From the NCBI GenBank assembly GCA_021770785.1, contig JAETQH010000042.1:1-36373 (forward strand): DNA of 36,373 nucleotides, written 5' to 3'. Numbering within the stretch: the first letter of the stretch is position 1; each line of letters starts with the position of its first letter. Positions 25,149-32,847 of the stretch are shown piece after piece. The stretch comes from Lachnospiraceae bacterium. GTDB lineage: Bacteria; Bacillota; Clostridia; Lachnospirales; Lachnospiraceae. Both the position numbers and the translations under genes were made by a program. Under the pieces are notes generated by a model. It was not told the DNA's origin and did no database searches. It worked only from the letters and a program-made list of their open reading frames with translations.

Positions 25149-26087
25149 TTATTTTATCCCAAAAAACTCCCTAATCTGCCCTTCAATCATCCCCATCAGC
25201 CGCATCCTCGCCTCCACACTCGCCCAGGCAATATGCGGAGTAATCAGCAAACGGTTACTATCCTTAATTCTCCGCAGCGGATTCTCCCTGCTCATAGGCT
25301 CCACGGAAAGCACATCCAACCCTGCCGCCGCAATCACACCCTGCTCTAAGGCTTCTGCCAAGTCCTCTTCCACAACAATGGGGCCTCTTCCCAGATTTAA
25401 AAAGATAGCGGAGGCTTTCATTTTCCCAAATGTCTCCCGGTTCATCAGACCCTTTGTATTTTCGTCCAAAGGCGCATGTACCGACACAATATCCGACTGC
25501 CCTAACAAGGTATCAAAATCCACCCGCTCATAACCGGGCTGGTCATTTTTCCCGGAGGTGGAATAATAGCTCACCTGACAGCCAAAAAGCTTTGCGATAT
25601 CCGCCACCCTCCTGCCGATGGCTCCTAAACCGATAATGCCCCATCGCTTTCCGTTCAGTTCATGGAACACCTTATCAAAATGGGTAAAAGTAATATCATT
25701 CACATATTTTTCCGATTTTACATAGTCATCATAATAATTCAGATGCTCCAGCAGATAAAACAGCAGTGCGAACGTGTGCTGCGCTACCGTTTCCGTGGAA
25801 TAGCCTGCCACATTTCTCCAGGCAATGCCCCGATTTTCAAGATAAACTTTGTCTAGATTGTTCGTTCCGGTGGCAGTTACGCAGACCAGCTTTAAATGAT
25901 CCGCATCCCCGATAGAATTCTCATCTATCACCACCTTATTTAAGATAATGACGTCCGCATCCCTCGTCCGCTCCCTCGCCTCCTCCTGCGTGGAGAAATC
26001 GTATTTCACCACTTCCCCTAATTTATCATAACCGGAAAGGTCGATATCCTCACCGATAGTCTTTGCATCCAAAAAAACGATTTTCAT
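25149..26087 (-). CDS. D-2-hydroxyacid dehydrogenase (NAD-dependent)
   Basis: Cytosolic oxidoreductase reducing 2-keto acids or oxidising D-2-hydroxyacids. The Rossmann domain is inserted in the substrate domain: GLGAIGRRVADIAKLFG near residue 150, the catalytic Arg in NLGRGPIVVEEDL near 235, the Glu in VLSVEPM and the His in TPHIAWAS near 285. The length of 312 and ATGTNNLD, NVAGYST fit the glycerate/hydroxypyruvate reductase-like branch. GGGGG lies close before ATG. It starts 22 nt after the patatin stop and closes an NfeD-patatin-dehydrogenase operon. The substrate is open; lactate, glycerate or branched keto acids are possible. Confidence 0.93.
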   Translation of the reverse strand: MKIVFLDAKTIGEDIDLSGYDKLGEVVKYDFSTQEEARERTRDADVIILNKVVIDENSIGDADHLKLVCVTATGTNNLDKVYLENRGIAWRNVAGYSTETVAQHTFALLFYLLEHLNYYDDYVKSEKYVNDITFTHFDKVFHELNGKRWGIIGLGAIGRRVADIAKLFGCQVSYYSTSGKNDQPGYERVDFDTLLGQSDIVSVHAPLDENTKGLMNRETFGKMKASAIFLNLGRGPIVVEEDLAEALEQGVIAAAGLDVLSVEPMSRENPLRRIKDSNRLLITPHIAWASVEARMRLMGMIEGQIREFFGIK

Positions 26088-26109
26088 GATTTCCCCCTTG
26101 TATCAAAAT

Positions 26110-26985
26110 CTATTTCTCCAAATAGCTTTTCAGCGCTTCCGTTTGTTCTGCGCCCATCCGGAAGCCTTCGTCATAGAGCCGTCTCAGCTTCGCCACATCC
26201 GTCTCGGTTCTTCCCACCCCAAAAGTGCTTTCCGGGGCAATGACAAATACCTTCCCCTGCTTCTCTAACTCCAAAAGCTCCTGCATATCCGCATTGTACC
26301 GTTCGGCACGGTGCTCTAAATCCTCTACAATTTTCGGATATCTGCGGTATAAGCTGTTGGTAATATGCTCTGCCCGCTCCGGCTTCTTCACATACCCACG
26401 CTCTCTTGTCAGCACCGCCACCACTTTATCACAGCCCTGCTCTAACGCCCGGCGGAAAGGAATGGAATCCGAAAGCCCTCCGTCTAAATAATAGTGCCTG
26501 CCGATTTTCACCGGCTGAAACAATACCGGAAGGGAACAGCTTGCCACTAAGGTATCCCGCATGTCTTTTCCCCGGGGCACCTCCAAATACTCCGGTTTTC
26601 CCGTGTGGATATTGGTCACCACCGCCTCAACCGTCCCCGGAAACGCCTCGAAAGCCTCATAATCAAAAGGCAGCAACTCGTTGGGAATCTCTTCAAAAAC
26701 AAAACCAACATTATAAAATGCCCGTTTCCTGCGGTCAATCAAATGTCGCATTCCCATATAACGTTTATCCGGCAGATATTTTTCAATTACCTCTAAATTT
26801 CTGCCCTTCTGTTTCGAAAGATAAGATACCCCGAAGGCAATCCCGGCGGAAACGCCCACGTAATAATCAGGCATCACATTTTCCTCTAAAAATGCATCCA
26901 TCACACCGCAGGAAAAAACGGTGCGGTTTGCCCCTCCTTCAAAAACCATTCCTGTCTTTTTTGTCTGTCCCTGATATTCTGTCAT
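26110..26985 (-). CDS. Patatin-like phospholipase (RssA/YlaK-type)
   Basis: Predicted serine hydrolase with the Ser-Asp dyad of patatins. Near the N-terminus GMVFEGGANRTVFSCGVMDAF gives the oxyanion glycines, GVSAGIAFGVSYLS near residue 45 holds the nucleophile (GxSxG) and DGGLSDSIPF near 166 holds the Asp. The C-terminal part is helical and charged. No signal peptide is present, so it is cytosolic or peripheral. The length of 291 matches the bacterial single-domain group. GGAGAG precedes ATG. It is cotranscribed with NfeD upstream and the dehydrogenase downstream. Lipid acyl hydrolysis is the family activity; its target here is not known. Confidence 0.93.
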   Translation of the reverse strand: MTEYQGQTKKTGMVFEGGANRTVFSCGVMDAFLEENVMPDYYVGVSAGIAFGVSYLSKQKGRNLEVIEKYLPDKRYMGMRHLIDRRKRAFYNVGFVFEEIPNELLPFDYEAFEAFPGTVEAVVTNIHTGKPEYLEVPRGKDMRDTLVASCSLPVLFQPVKIGRHYYLDGGLSDSIPFRRALEQGCDKVVAVLTRERGYVKKPERAEHITNSLYRRYPKIVEDLEHRAERYNADMQELLELEKQGKVFVIAPESTFGVGRTETDVAKLRRLYDEGFRMGAEQTEALKSYLEK

Positions 26986-27019
26986 CTCTTCTCTCCTGCC
27001 TTATCTATCCTTACTGCTC

Positions 27020-27484
27020 CTAGAGTGCTTTGCTGCCGCCCTGCGTCGGCATAGCCTCACTTTCTGCCACGTATAAAGTAACGCCACGGATTTCCTTTAC
27101 TTTCACGATAGTGCCCGCCTCAAAGATTTTCCCCTCTTCATAGGCGCGCGCCGTCCATTCCTGTCCCTTTAATACAGCTGTTCCTGTTCCTTTTATATTG
27201 TCTACCGTCTCCGTAATACAGACATTCTCACCGATGTTTCCTTCATAATTTGTTCGCACCAAATGGGGTTTCAGGTATTTTAATGCCCACGGCCTTGTAA
27301 AAAATAACAATACTAACGACACCACCACAAATACCGCAAACTGAAAGCCTATGCCAAGTCCTGCCGCATCACAGAGCAATGCCGCAATGGCACCTCCCGC
27401 AAACCAAATGGTAGTCAGACCCACCGTCGCTATCTCAACTGCTGCAAATACAATAATAAGCGCTATCCAGATAATTGCCTCCAT
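27020..27484 (-). CDS. NfeD family membrane protein
   Basis: Short NfeD-type protein. Two or three hydrophobic segments fill the first 75 residues (IIWIALIIVFAAVEIATVGL, QFAVFVVVSLVLLFFTR), followed by a cytosolic OB-fold domain from about residue 90 (GENVCITETVDNIKGTGTAV, VLKGQEWTARAYEE, GTIVKVKEIRGVTLYV). The length of 154 matches the stand-alone NfeD group that often partners with stomatin-like proteins, but no stomatin gene lies in this window. GGGAGG precedes ATG. A promoter with an extended -10 lies just upstream, making this the first gene of the NfeD-patatin-dehydrogenase operon. Confidence 0.93.
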   Translation of the reverse strand: MEAIIWIALIIVFAAVEIATVGLTTIWFAGGAIAALLCDAAGLGIGFQFAVFVVVSLVLLFFTRPWALKYLKPHLVRTNYEGNIGENVCITETVDNIKGTGTAVLKGQEWTARAYEEGKIFEAGTIVKVKEIRGVTLYVAESEAMPTQGGSKAL

Positions 27485-27513
27485 TCCTTTTCCTCCCTAT
27501 GTGATTTTGCTTT

Positions 27514-27522
27514 AGTATAGCA
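27514..27522 (-). promoter_or_regulatory. Extended -10 promoter of the NfeD operon
   Basis: On the minus strand TGCTATACT is a TGn extended -10 element, with a weak TAGAAA at the -35 position 17 nt upstream. It lies about 30 nt before the NfeD start. Confidence 0.55.
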
Positions 27523-27546
27523 CAAAGTATTTTCCATTTCTATGGT

Positions 27547-27573
27547 TAATTATATGCCATTTTTAGCCGAAAC
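27547..27573 (+). promoter_or_regulatory. Candidate SigD (flagellar)-like promoter of the FliD-like gene
   Basis: TAAT at 27547-27550, 15 nt, then GCCGAAAC at 27566-27573 resembles the SigD pattern TAAA-N15-GCCGATAA (3 of 4 and 6 of 8). It is about 50 nt before ATG 27624. No good SigA promoter was found for this gene, but the match is imperfect. Confidence 0.3.
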
Positions 27574-27623
27574 ATATAGAAAGATTTATTGTAATGTTTA
27601 TTCTTACCAACGGAGGAAAAATT

Positions 27624-28286
27624 ATGGCTACTGTCTTTAGTACAGCTTATGCAGGAACAGGAGAATCTCTCAGTTCTTCCTATTATATGAGACGGTTTTA
27701 TACCGGAAATACAAACGCAAGAACCGCGGCTTCCAGAAAACAATACAGCAGCAGTATGCTGTCCCAGGCGGATGCCCATGCGTTGCGCCGGGCCATCAAA
27801 AGCCTCGGCTCTTTCTCCTATGATAGCGACCATTCCACCAATATCCGCAACAGCGTTTCCGCATTTATTGATACCTACAACAACCTGTTAAGCTCTGCCG
27901 GCTCTTCCGATGACAGGAGGATGCAGCAGACCTATAAGAGTATCAAAAAGCTCTCTTCGGAATACGAAAAGGATTTAGACAAAATCGGTATCACCGTAAA
28001 AAGCAACGGCACCTTAGAAAAACGTGACGATTTATTTGCCAACGCCGATATCTCCAAATTTGAAAAGCTTTTTTCCGGAGATTCCGACTATATGCAGCGG
28101 ATTTCCTCCTACGCCAAGCGGGTGGAAAAGCGCAGCGAAATCTTAGATATTGAAGAAAAAAGAGCGGCTCTTTTAAAACAGGCAGAACAAAATGCCGCCG
28201 TATCCGGCATTGATACTGCTTCGCTGGTTCCCTCCACCGGAGAACCCAATACCGGAATAGGCAACAATGTAAATGTGGTATTGTAA
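27624..28286 (+). CDS. Orphan protein resembling the FliD (flagellar cap) C-terminal domain
   Basis: 220-residue protein, not confidently assigned. Residues about 60-150 read like the FliD C-terminal domain: NSVSAFIDTYNNLLS, a charged helix, then DKIGITVKSNGTLEKRDDLF and DISKFEKLFSGDSDYMQRIS, matching the FliD pattern of an IGIT strand, a Gly-containing turn and an LF helix. The N-terminal 50 residues are Ser/Tyr-rich (YAGTGESLSSSYYMRRFY) and the tail is Asn/Thr-rich. It is far shorter than FliD and no other flagellar gene is present. GGAGG precedes ATG 27624, which is preferred over a further-upstream start. No signal peptide is present. It could be a FliD paralogue used outside the flagellum or a remnant; the intact frame favours a functional gene. 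Confidence 0.7.
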   Translation: MATVFSTAYAGTGESLSSSYYMRRFYTGNTNARTAASRKQYSSSMLSQADAHALRRAIKSLGSFSYDSDHSTNIRNSVSAFIDTYNNLLSSAGSSDDRRMQQTYKSIKKLSSEYEKDLDKIGITVKSNGTLEKRDDLFANADISKFEKLFSGDSDYMQRISSYAKRVEKRSEILDIEEKRAALLKQAEQNAAVSGIDTASLVPSTGEPNTGIGNNVNVVL

Positions 28287-28291
28287 CACCT

Positions 28292-29332
28292 TTATTTCAT
28301 TTCGATTGTGACATCATTTCCCTTTGCGGATACACGGGCATAACTGCCGCAGATTAACGGCATCATCGGCGGCAGATGTCCGATATCAGCATCCATAATC
28401 ACCGGAACTTGAAGTTCTGCCAGCAAATCCACCACCGCATGATAGGCATCTAAGCCCATCAGCTCCTGCCCGAAAACTAACGGTCTGCCAATGAGAAAGC
28501 CCTTCACATGGGAAAACCAGCCGGCATGCTTCATCTGCCAGACGGCACGGCGTATTCCCATCACATTCAAATCACATGCCTCTAAAAACCAGATAATTCC
28601 CTCCTCCTTGTACCGCCGGGAAAACTCCGTCACCTTATCGTACTTCGTCCCCAGAAGATTCACAAGACAATCCATGCAGCCTCCCACAAGCCTGCCCTCC
28701 ATCTTCACTTCCGCCTGTGTCTCAATTTCCGTTTTTCCCGGCTGGTAAATCCGCAGTTCCTTTTTCTCTGTCACATGGTAAGGCAGAAGAGGGTGTTCTT
28801 CGTCCTTTAACCCCTCTTTCTCCCACAGCTCATAGCCTTTGATTACCTGCTTTGTGCCCCTAAGAAGCCGGTAGGCATCCTCTAAACTCTCGTGCCAGGG
28901 TTCCATGCCAAAAGCTGCCGCGCAGGGACCATAAACCGATGCCGTATCGCAGAGGGTTGTCAGCAGGAAGGTCATATTGGTGTTATCTGAAAATCCCATA
29001 TACCACTTTGGCTCTGCCTGCCTGATTTTTTCAAAATCCACATCATCTAAAATTTCACACATCAGCTCTCCGCCGCCGCAGGAAATCAGAACATCATTTT
29101 TTTCGCTGCAATAGTACTCTGTCAGCTCCCTTCCGCATGCCTCCGGGGTGTTGCTGATGCCGATGCCGCAGCCCGCGTAGCAGTTGGGTCCTAAATCCAG
29201 CCCATGCCCCCGCTCTTTAAATTTCCGCTGGGCGTTGTCAAAGGCGCTGCGGTAAGGTTCTATGTTGCAGCCGAAGGAAGGCGCTACAAATCCTATGGTT
29301 CCATGTTCCGGTAAATATTTGGGGTATCTCAT
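28292..29332 (-). CDS. Peptidase family S66 (LD-carboxypeptidase / MccF-like)
   Basis: Cytosolic serine peptidase of the LD-carboxypeptidase/microcin C self-immunity family. TIGFVAPSFG opens the N-terminal domain; the nucleophile Ser lies in MGFSDNTNM near residue 113, preceded by ISCGGGELM; the catalytic Glu is in FLEACD near 250 and the His in DIGHLPPMMP near 317. These are the S66 triad. The length of about 346 fits. ATG 29332 follows AAAGGAG by 7 nt and is preferred over the in-frame ATG at 29401. It is convergent with the FliD-like gene, with only 5 nt between stops. Peptidoglycan tetrapeptide recycling or detoxification of peptide-nucleotide antibiotics are both family functions; sequence alone does not separate them. 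Confidence 0.9.
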   Translation of the reverse strand: MRYPKYLPEHGTIGFVAPSFGCNIEPYRSAFDNAQRKFKERGHGLDLGPNCYAGCGIGISNTPEACGRELTEYYCSEKNDVLISCGGGELMCEILDDVDFEKIRQAEPKWYMGFSDNTNMTFLLTTLCDTASVYGPCAAAFGMEPWHESLEDAYRLLRGTKQVIKGYELWEKEGLKDEEHPLLPYHVTEKKELRIYQPGKTEIETQAEVKMEGRLVGGCMDCLVNLLGTKYDKVTEFSRRYKEEGIIWFLEACDLNVMGIRRAVWQMKHAGWFSHVKGFLIGRPLVFGQELMGLDAYHAVVDLLAELQVPVIMDADIGHLPPMMPLICGSYARVSAKGNDVTIEMK

Positions 29333-29441
29333 CTGTATTCTCCTTTTCCCAGGCCGTCCGCCTGTTTTCATAAACTTTATTTGCAAAATTTTGTATTTCA
29401 TATCCTGTTTATAATTTTATCTTAAAATAAAAAAATTTTTG

Positions 29442-29469
29442 TTGCAATCTTTTTTTCTTGGAGTATAAT
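29442..29469 (+). promoter_or_regulatory. SigA-type promoter of tRNA-Gly
   Basis: TTGCAA at 29442-29447 and a perfect TATAAT at 29464-29469 are separated by 16 nt, 17 nt before the tRNA 5' end. Confidence 0.8.
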
Positions 29470-29486
29470 AGTTTTATAGGATTAAT

Positions 29487-29557
29487 GCAGACATAGTACA
29501 TCGGTAGTATATCAGCTTCCCAAGCTGAGGAGGCGGGTTCGATTCCCGTTGTCTGCT
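29487..29557 (+). tRNA. tRNA-Gly (anticodon CCC)
   Basis: A 71-nt cloverleaf: acceptor GCAGACA/TGTCTGC, D stem GTAC/GTAT, anticodon stem TCAGC/GCTGA with loop TTCCCAA (anticodon CCC), variable GGAG, T stem GCGGG/CCCGT with loop TTCGATT, discriminator T. No CCA is encoded. It reads GGG codons. It has its own promoter and a terminator hairpin 19 nt downstream. Confidence 0.96.
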
Positions 29558-29570
29558 TTTCTTATGAATA

Positions 29571-29614
29571 AAAATCTCCTTTTCGGCACATACTGTCTGA
29601 AAAGGAGGTTTTTT
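29571..29614 (+). terminator. tRNA-Gly terminator hairpin that contains the next gene's ribosome site
   Basis: AAAATCTCCTTTTC (29571-29584) pairs with GAAAAGGAGGTTTT (29599-29612), 14 pairs including one G-T, around a 14-nt loop and followed by a T-run. On the minus strand the stem is also followed by TTTTTATT. The 3' arm includes AAGGAGG (29602-29608), the Shine-Dalgarno of the [2Fe-2S] protein gene, so transcripts entering from the tRNA would hide it. Confidence 0.85.
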
Positions 29615-29617
29615 ATT

Positions 29618-29806
29618 ATGAATTTAGAAGAAATTATCTGTCCCTGTACCAACACCACCCGTGGTATGATTAAAGATGCGGTGGACGCCGGTGCCACTAC
29701 CCTAGAGGAAGTCCAGGAGGCTACCAGCGCCGGAACCGTCTGCGGTGCCTGTGTAGATGAAATTGAACAGTTTATTCAGGAGTTGTTATCTGAGAAAAAT
29801 AAGTAA
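29618..29806 (+). CDS. BFD-like [2Fe-2S]-binding small protein
   Basis: 62-residue protein of the bacterioferritin-associated ferredoxin-like domain. The four cluster cysteines are in EEIICPCTNTTRGMI (CxC) and AGTVCGACVDEI (CxxC), 31-33 residues apart, as in BFD, NifU middle and nitrite reductase domains. The helical pattern DAVDAGATTLEEVQEATSAG between them is typical. ATG 29618 is preferred over the longer frame because AAGGAGG lies 9 nt upstream. No bacterioferritin gene is nearby, so ferritin iron release is unproven; a general electron or iron-sulfur function is possible. No promoter of its own was found, and its ribosome site is buried in the upstream terminator stem. Confidence 0.9.
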   Translation: MNLEEIICPCTNTTRGMIKDAVDAGATTLEEVQEATSAGTVCGACVDEIEQFIQELLSEKNK

Positions 29807-29812
29807 GTAATC

Positions 29813-31858
29813 CTAAAACTGCTCCCCCACAATCCGGTAATAGGTTTTGGAGGTCACTTTAAACACGATAAAATAAATCACTCCAAACACCAGCAGCGTC
29901 GCTAACAGGCAGAGAGCAAACAGCGACTTGTTATACAGATTTAACATGGCAAGCAACCTGTTCAACATAGGAAACGCCGCCGCTAAATGAATTGCTGCCA
30001 TCCCAAAGGGCAGGAAAAATACCGCCCGTATCTGAGAGGCGATGGCAGCTTTCACTTCTTTTCTGCTCATTCCCACCTTTTCCATAATGGCAAAACGTTC
30101 TTTGTCCTCGTACCCCTCGGAAATCTGTTTATAATAAATAATCAGCACTGTTACCATCAAAAACATCAGTCCCAAAAACAATCCCAGGAAGAAAAAACTG
30201 CCATTCAGAATTAAAAAATCCTCATATCCTTCCTGTTTTGATGATACGCCTACGCCGTATCTGGTCACATTCAAAAAACCTGCTGCGCCGCTATCCTCAA
30301 ACCCGTGGATTCTCTCCCGGACATTCTGTGCGCAGTCTTTTTTCTCTTTCGGCGTTCCGTCTATGTCAACTGCCATTTCATAGACAACGCTGCAGCCTCC
30401 CGCCTCCGGGTTCTGCTCATAATTAGCCGCCATTTTCCCGTAAATATCCGCCAGCACTTCCTCATCAGAAACCACCAGATACATAACGCCTCCGGGAATT
30501 AAGGAGCCATACACTGCGTCCGCATTAGACAGCTCCAGGTTTTCTGCCACCTGATATTCTTTTCCCAGAAAAATGATACTGTCTTTCCCATAAACAAAAG
30601 ATGACGCCACCACCACCTCATCCTGCCCCAGCTCCGGCAATGTGGTTTCTTCTAATGTCTCATAATCATTTTTCGTCAAAATAGCTGCCATTCCCATTTC
30701 CGAAAGCTGTAGCGCCTCGTTCTGCAAAACGAAAATTTCGTTTTCTTCTCTCACCACAGCCGTGCTGATACTCACCGTACCCATTGTCCCGGTGATTATC
30801 CTGCCGTTTTCCCGGACACTGCTCTTTACCTCATCAAAGACTGCCTCCCTGGTTTTCTCATCCGGCACTCCGTCATAATATACGCTTACCACCACATCCC
30901 CCTCATAGTTCGTCTCTATCTCATCCGCTACGCCCACGTACATGCTGACCGTAGTGGAAATCATAACGAGCACCATTGTGGATAAAATACAGATATTGGC
31001 AAGCCCCACCGCATTCTGTTTCATGCGGTAAATCATACCGGAAACCGAAGTAAAATGCTTCGTCTGATAATAATAGTTCTTATTGCTGCGCAATAGCTTT
31101 AAAAAGGCGATACTTCCCGCTGTAAACAGTGCGTAGGTCCCCGCAATGACAAGCAGCACCGCCACAAGGAACAGCATTAAGACCTTCATGATTTCCACTG
31201 TAGTAATGGCGATATAATATCCCGCAGCTAAGCAGGCTGTTCCGGAAACTGCAAGAAACAGCTTCGTTTTCGGCTCCCTCTCTCCGGCATTGCCGCTCCG
31301 CAAAAGTTCCATGGGATTTGCCAGTTTTACCTGCATAAAATTATAAAACAACGTTGCCAGATAAATGAGCCCGAACAATTCCACGGTCTGCATACAGCCC
31401 CAACCGGAAATATAGAAGGGAATACTCTCCGAAAGCCCTGTCATGCGGTAAAGCAGCATAGTCAGCAGCTTGTTAAATGCAATCCCCAGCGCCAGTCCGC
31501 CACCCACGGACAGGACAAAGGTGGTCAGGGTTTCCCAGAACAGCACCCTGGCAATGTGTTTTTTCTCCATGCCAAGGATATTGTAAACCCCCAGCTCCTT
31601 TTTTCGGCGCTTCATAATAAAGCTGTTGGTATAAAACAATAAAATACAGACAAAGATGCCAATAACCACCAGCCCCAGGGTTAAAATGCTCTTTAGCTGT
31701 GCCGAGCCCCGCACATTGTCAAGCCCGTCATTTCCCTGCATGGCACGCATAGAATAAAACATCATGGTGGACAGTATCCCCGTCAGAAGATAGGGCACAT
31801 AAAACTGTCTGTTGTTTCTCATATTGGTAAATGCCAGTTTCCGATAAAGGCTATTCAT
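29813..31858 (-). CDS. BceB-type ABC transporter permease (FtsX-like, peptide antibiotic resistance)
   Basis: Large membrane subunit of a Bce-type transporter that frees lipid II-cycle targets from peptide antibiotics and signals to the cognate kinase. About ten hydrophobic segments are visible: one near the N-terminus (VPYLLTGILSTMMFY), three in the first FtsX block, two pairs in the middle and three at the end. A large extracellular domain of about 215 residues lies between segments at about 300 and 540 (ETNYEGDVVVSVYYDG), the hallmark of BceB. IMKRRKKELGVYNILGM is the FtsX motif. ATG 31858 overlaps the ATPase stop by 8 nt; an in-frame GTG lies 12 nt further upstream. The convergent [2Fe-2S] gene ends 6 nt away. 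Confidence 0.93.
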   Translation of the reverse strand: MNSLYRKLAFTNMRNNRQFYVPYLLTGILSTMMFYSMRAMQGNDGLDNVRGSAQLKSILTLGLVVIGIFVCILLFYTNSFIMKRRKKELGVYNILGMEKKHIARVLFWETLTTFVLSVGGGLALGIAFNKLLTMLLYRMTGLSESIPFYISGWGCMQTVELFGLIYLATLFYNFMQVKLANPMELLRSGNAGEREPKTKLFLAVSGTACLAAGYYIAITTVEIMKVLMLFLVAVLLVIAGTYALFTAGSIAFLKLLRSNKNYYYQTKHFTSVSGMIYRMKQNAVGLANICILSTMVLVMISTTVSMYVGVADEIETNYEGDVVVSVYYDGVPDEKTREAVFDEVKSSVRENGRIITGTMGTVSISTAVVREENEIFVLQNEALQLSEMGMAAILTKNDYETLEETTLPELGQDEVVVASSFVYGKDSIIFLGKEYQVAENLELSNADAVYGSLIPGGVMYLVVSDEEVLADIYGKMAANYEQNPEAGGCSVVYEMAVDIDGTPKEKKDCAQNVRERIHGFEDSGAAGFLNVTRYGVGVSSKQEGYEDFLILNGSFFFLGLFLGLMFLMVTVLIIYYKQISEGYEDKERFAIMEKVGMSRKEVKAAIASQIRAVFFLPFGMAAIHLAAAFPMLNRLLAMLNLYNKSLFALCLLATLLVFGVIYFIVFKVTSKTYYRIVGEQF

Positions 31859-32618
31859 TCTCTTCACCACCTGTCGTCAATATCGTTAAGGTATCCGAAA
31901 TTTTCGCATAAAGCTCTTCATTGGAGAGATTTCCACGGTAGAGCTGGTGGAATACCTCCCCGTCCTTGATAAACAAAATCCGGTTGGCATGGCTTGCTGC
32001 TTTTATGCTGTGGGTTACCATCAAAATTGTCTGCCCCTGTGCGTTAATCTCATGGAACAAATGCAGCAGGCTGTCCGTTGCCTTGGAATCTAACGCCCCG
32101 GTGGGCTCATCTCCCAAAATCAGCTGGGGCCTTGTAATCAGCGCCCGTGCCACTGCAGACCGCTGTTTCTGCCCGCCGGACACCTCATAGGGATATTTCG
32201 CGAGAATTTGTCCTATCCCCAGCTGTTTTGCGATGGGCAAAAGCCTCGGCTCCATATCCTTCGGCGGCACCTGTTCTAATACCAGCGGCAGCAAGATATT
32301 GTCTTTCAATGAGAAATTGTCCAACAGGTTAAAGTCCTGAAAAATAAATCCCAGATTATCCCTGCGGAATGCCGCCAGTTCCTTTTCCTTAATCGCCACA
32401 ATATTTTTTCCGTTTAAAAGCACCGTACCGCTGGTGGGTTTGTCCAGCGCCGCTAAAATATTAAGGAGCGTTGTTTTTCCGGAACCGGATTCTCCCATAA
32501 TTGCCACATACTCCCCTTCTTCCACGGAAAAATTGATGTCAGACAACGCCTGCACCTGATGACCGCCGAAACGTGTGGTATATATTTTTTTTAAGTTATT
32601 TACCTCTAAAATTGCCAT
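31851..32618 (-). CDS. BceA-type ABC transporter ATPase
   Basis: MacB/LolD-type ATPase partnering the BceB-like permease. Motifs in order are Walker A GESGSGKTTLLN, Q-loop FIFQDFNLLD, signature VSGGQKQRSAVARAL, Walker B LILGDEPTGALDS and the switch LMVTHS. The length of 255 is standard. The ribosome site is weak (GGAAG 14 nt upstream), but a 35-codon ORF overlaps the first 23 nt in another frame, so translation may be coupled to it. It lies between the small ORF and the permease. Confidence 0.95.
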   Translation of the reverse strand: MAILEVNNLKKIYTTRFGGHQVQALSDINFSVEEGEYVAIMGESGSGKTTLLNILAALDKPTSGTVLLNGKNIVAIKEKELAAFRRDNLGFIFQDFNLLDNFSLKDNILLPLVLEQVPPKDMEPRLLPIAKQLGIGQILAKYPYEVSGGQKQRSAVARALITRPQLILGDEPTGALDSKATDSLLHLFHEINAQGQTILMVTHSIKAASHANRILFIKDGEVFHQLYRGNLSNEELYAKISDTLTILTTGGEENE

Positions 32619-32703
32619 TTCTTACTGCTCTTCCTTTCCTTATAAAATAAATCAAAATGATACCTGTAACTACAATCCCAAGGACTGCTTTATTTCCTTT
32701 CAT
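32596..32703 (-). CDS. Small hydrophobic membrane peptide upstream of BceA (unrecognised)
   Basis: 35-codon frame starting at ATG 32703, below usual calling length and not recognised. The product begins MKGNKAVLG, continues with a hydrophobic run IVVTGIILIYFI of membrane-spanning character, then a basic tail RKGRAVRNGNFRGK. GGTGG lies about 8 nt before the ATG. It overlaps the ATPase start by 23 nt in a different frame, a pattern typical of translational coupling, and follows directly on the candidate BceR-controlled promoter region. The positive-inside rule puts the C-terminus in the cytosol. It could be a small accessory subunit or a leader peptide. It may also be chance; conservation is the test. 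Confidence 0.5.
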   Translation of the reverse strand: MKGNKAVLGIVVTGIILIYFIRKGRAVRNGNFRGK

Positions 32704-32745
32704 AAAAATCACCACCATATCTTTCGTTGTACTAGTATAACAAAA

Positions 32746-32808
32746 CAGGGAAATGCAAGCTATCGATTAAGCTTACATTTCCCTGTGATTTCTTACAATT
32801 TTGTAAGA
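32746..32808 (-). promoter_or_regulatory. Candidate BceR operator and promoter-proximal hairpin upstream of the transporter genes
   Basis: TCTTACAA at 32791-32798 and TTGTAAGA at 32801-32808 form a perfect 8-bp dyad, a plausible site for the cognate response regulator. Nearer the transporter, CAGGGAAATGTAAGCT and AGCTTGCATTTCCCTG (minus strand, 32746-32785) pair 15 of 16 around an 8-nt loop, followed by TTTTGTTATACT. That segment could be an attenuating hairpin and also holds promoter-like TTGCAT and TATACT with non-ideal spacing. Confidence 0.5.
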
Positions 32809-32847
32809 TTGGAAGAATTTTTCATTTTCAAACCGGATATTTCCATC

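Noticed and set aside
26406..27023. 205-codon plus-strand frame
   Set aside because: Antisense to the patatin gene, Pro/Ser/Arg-rich with no domain and no ribosome site.
27546..27833. 95-codon minus-strand frame across the NfeD / FliD-like spacer
   Set aside because: Covers the promoter region and lies antisense to the FliD-like gene; no ribosome site.
29487..29557. tRNA used as an integration site
   Set aside because: No integrase gene and no repeated tRNA 3' end was seen in the window.
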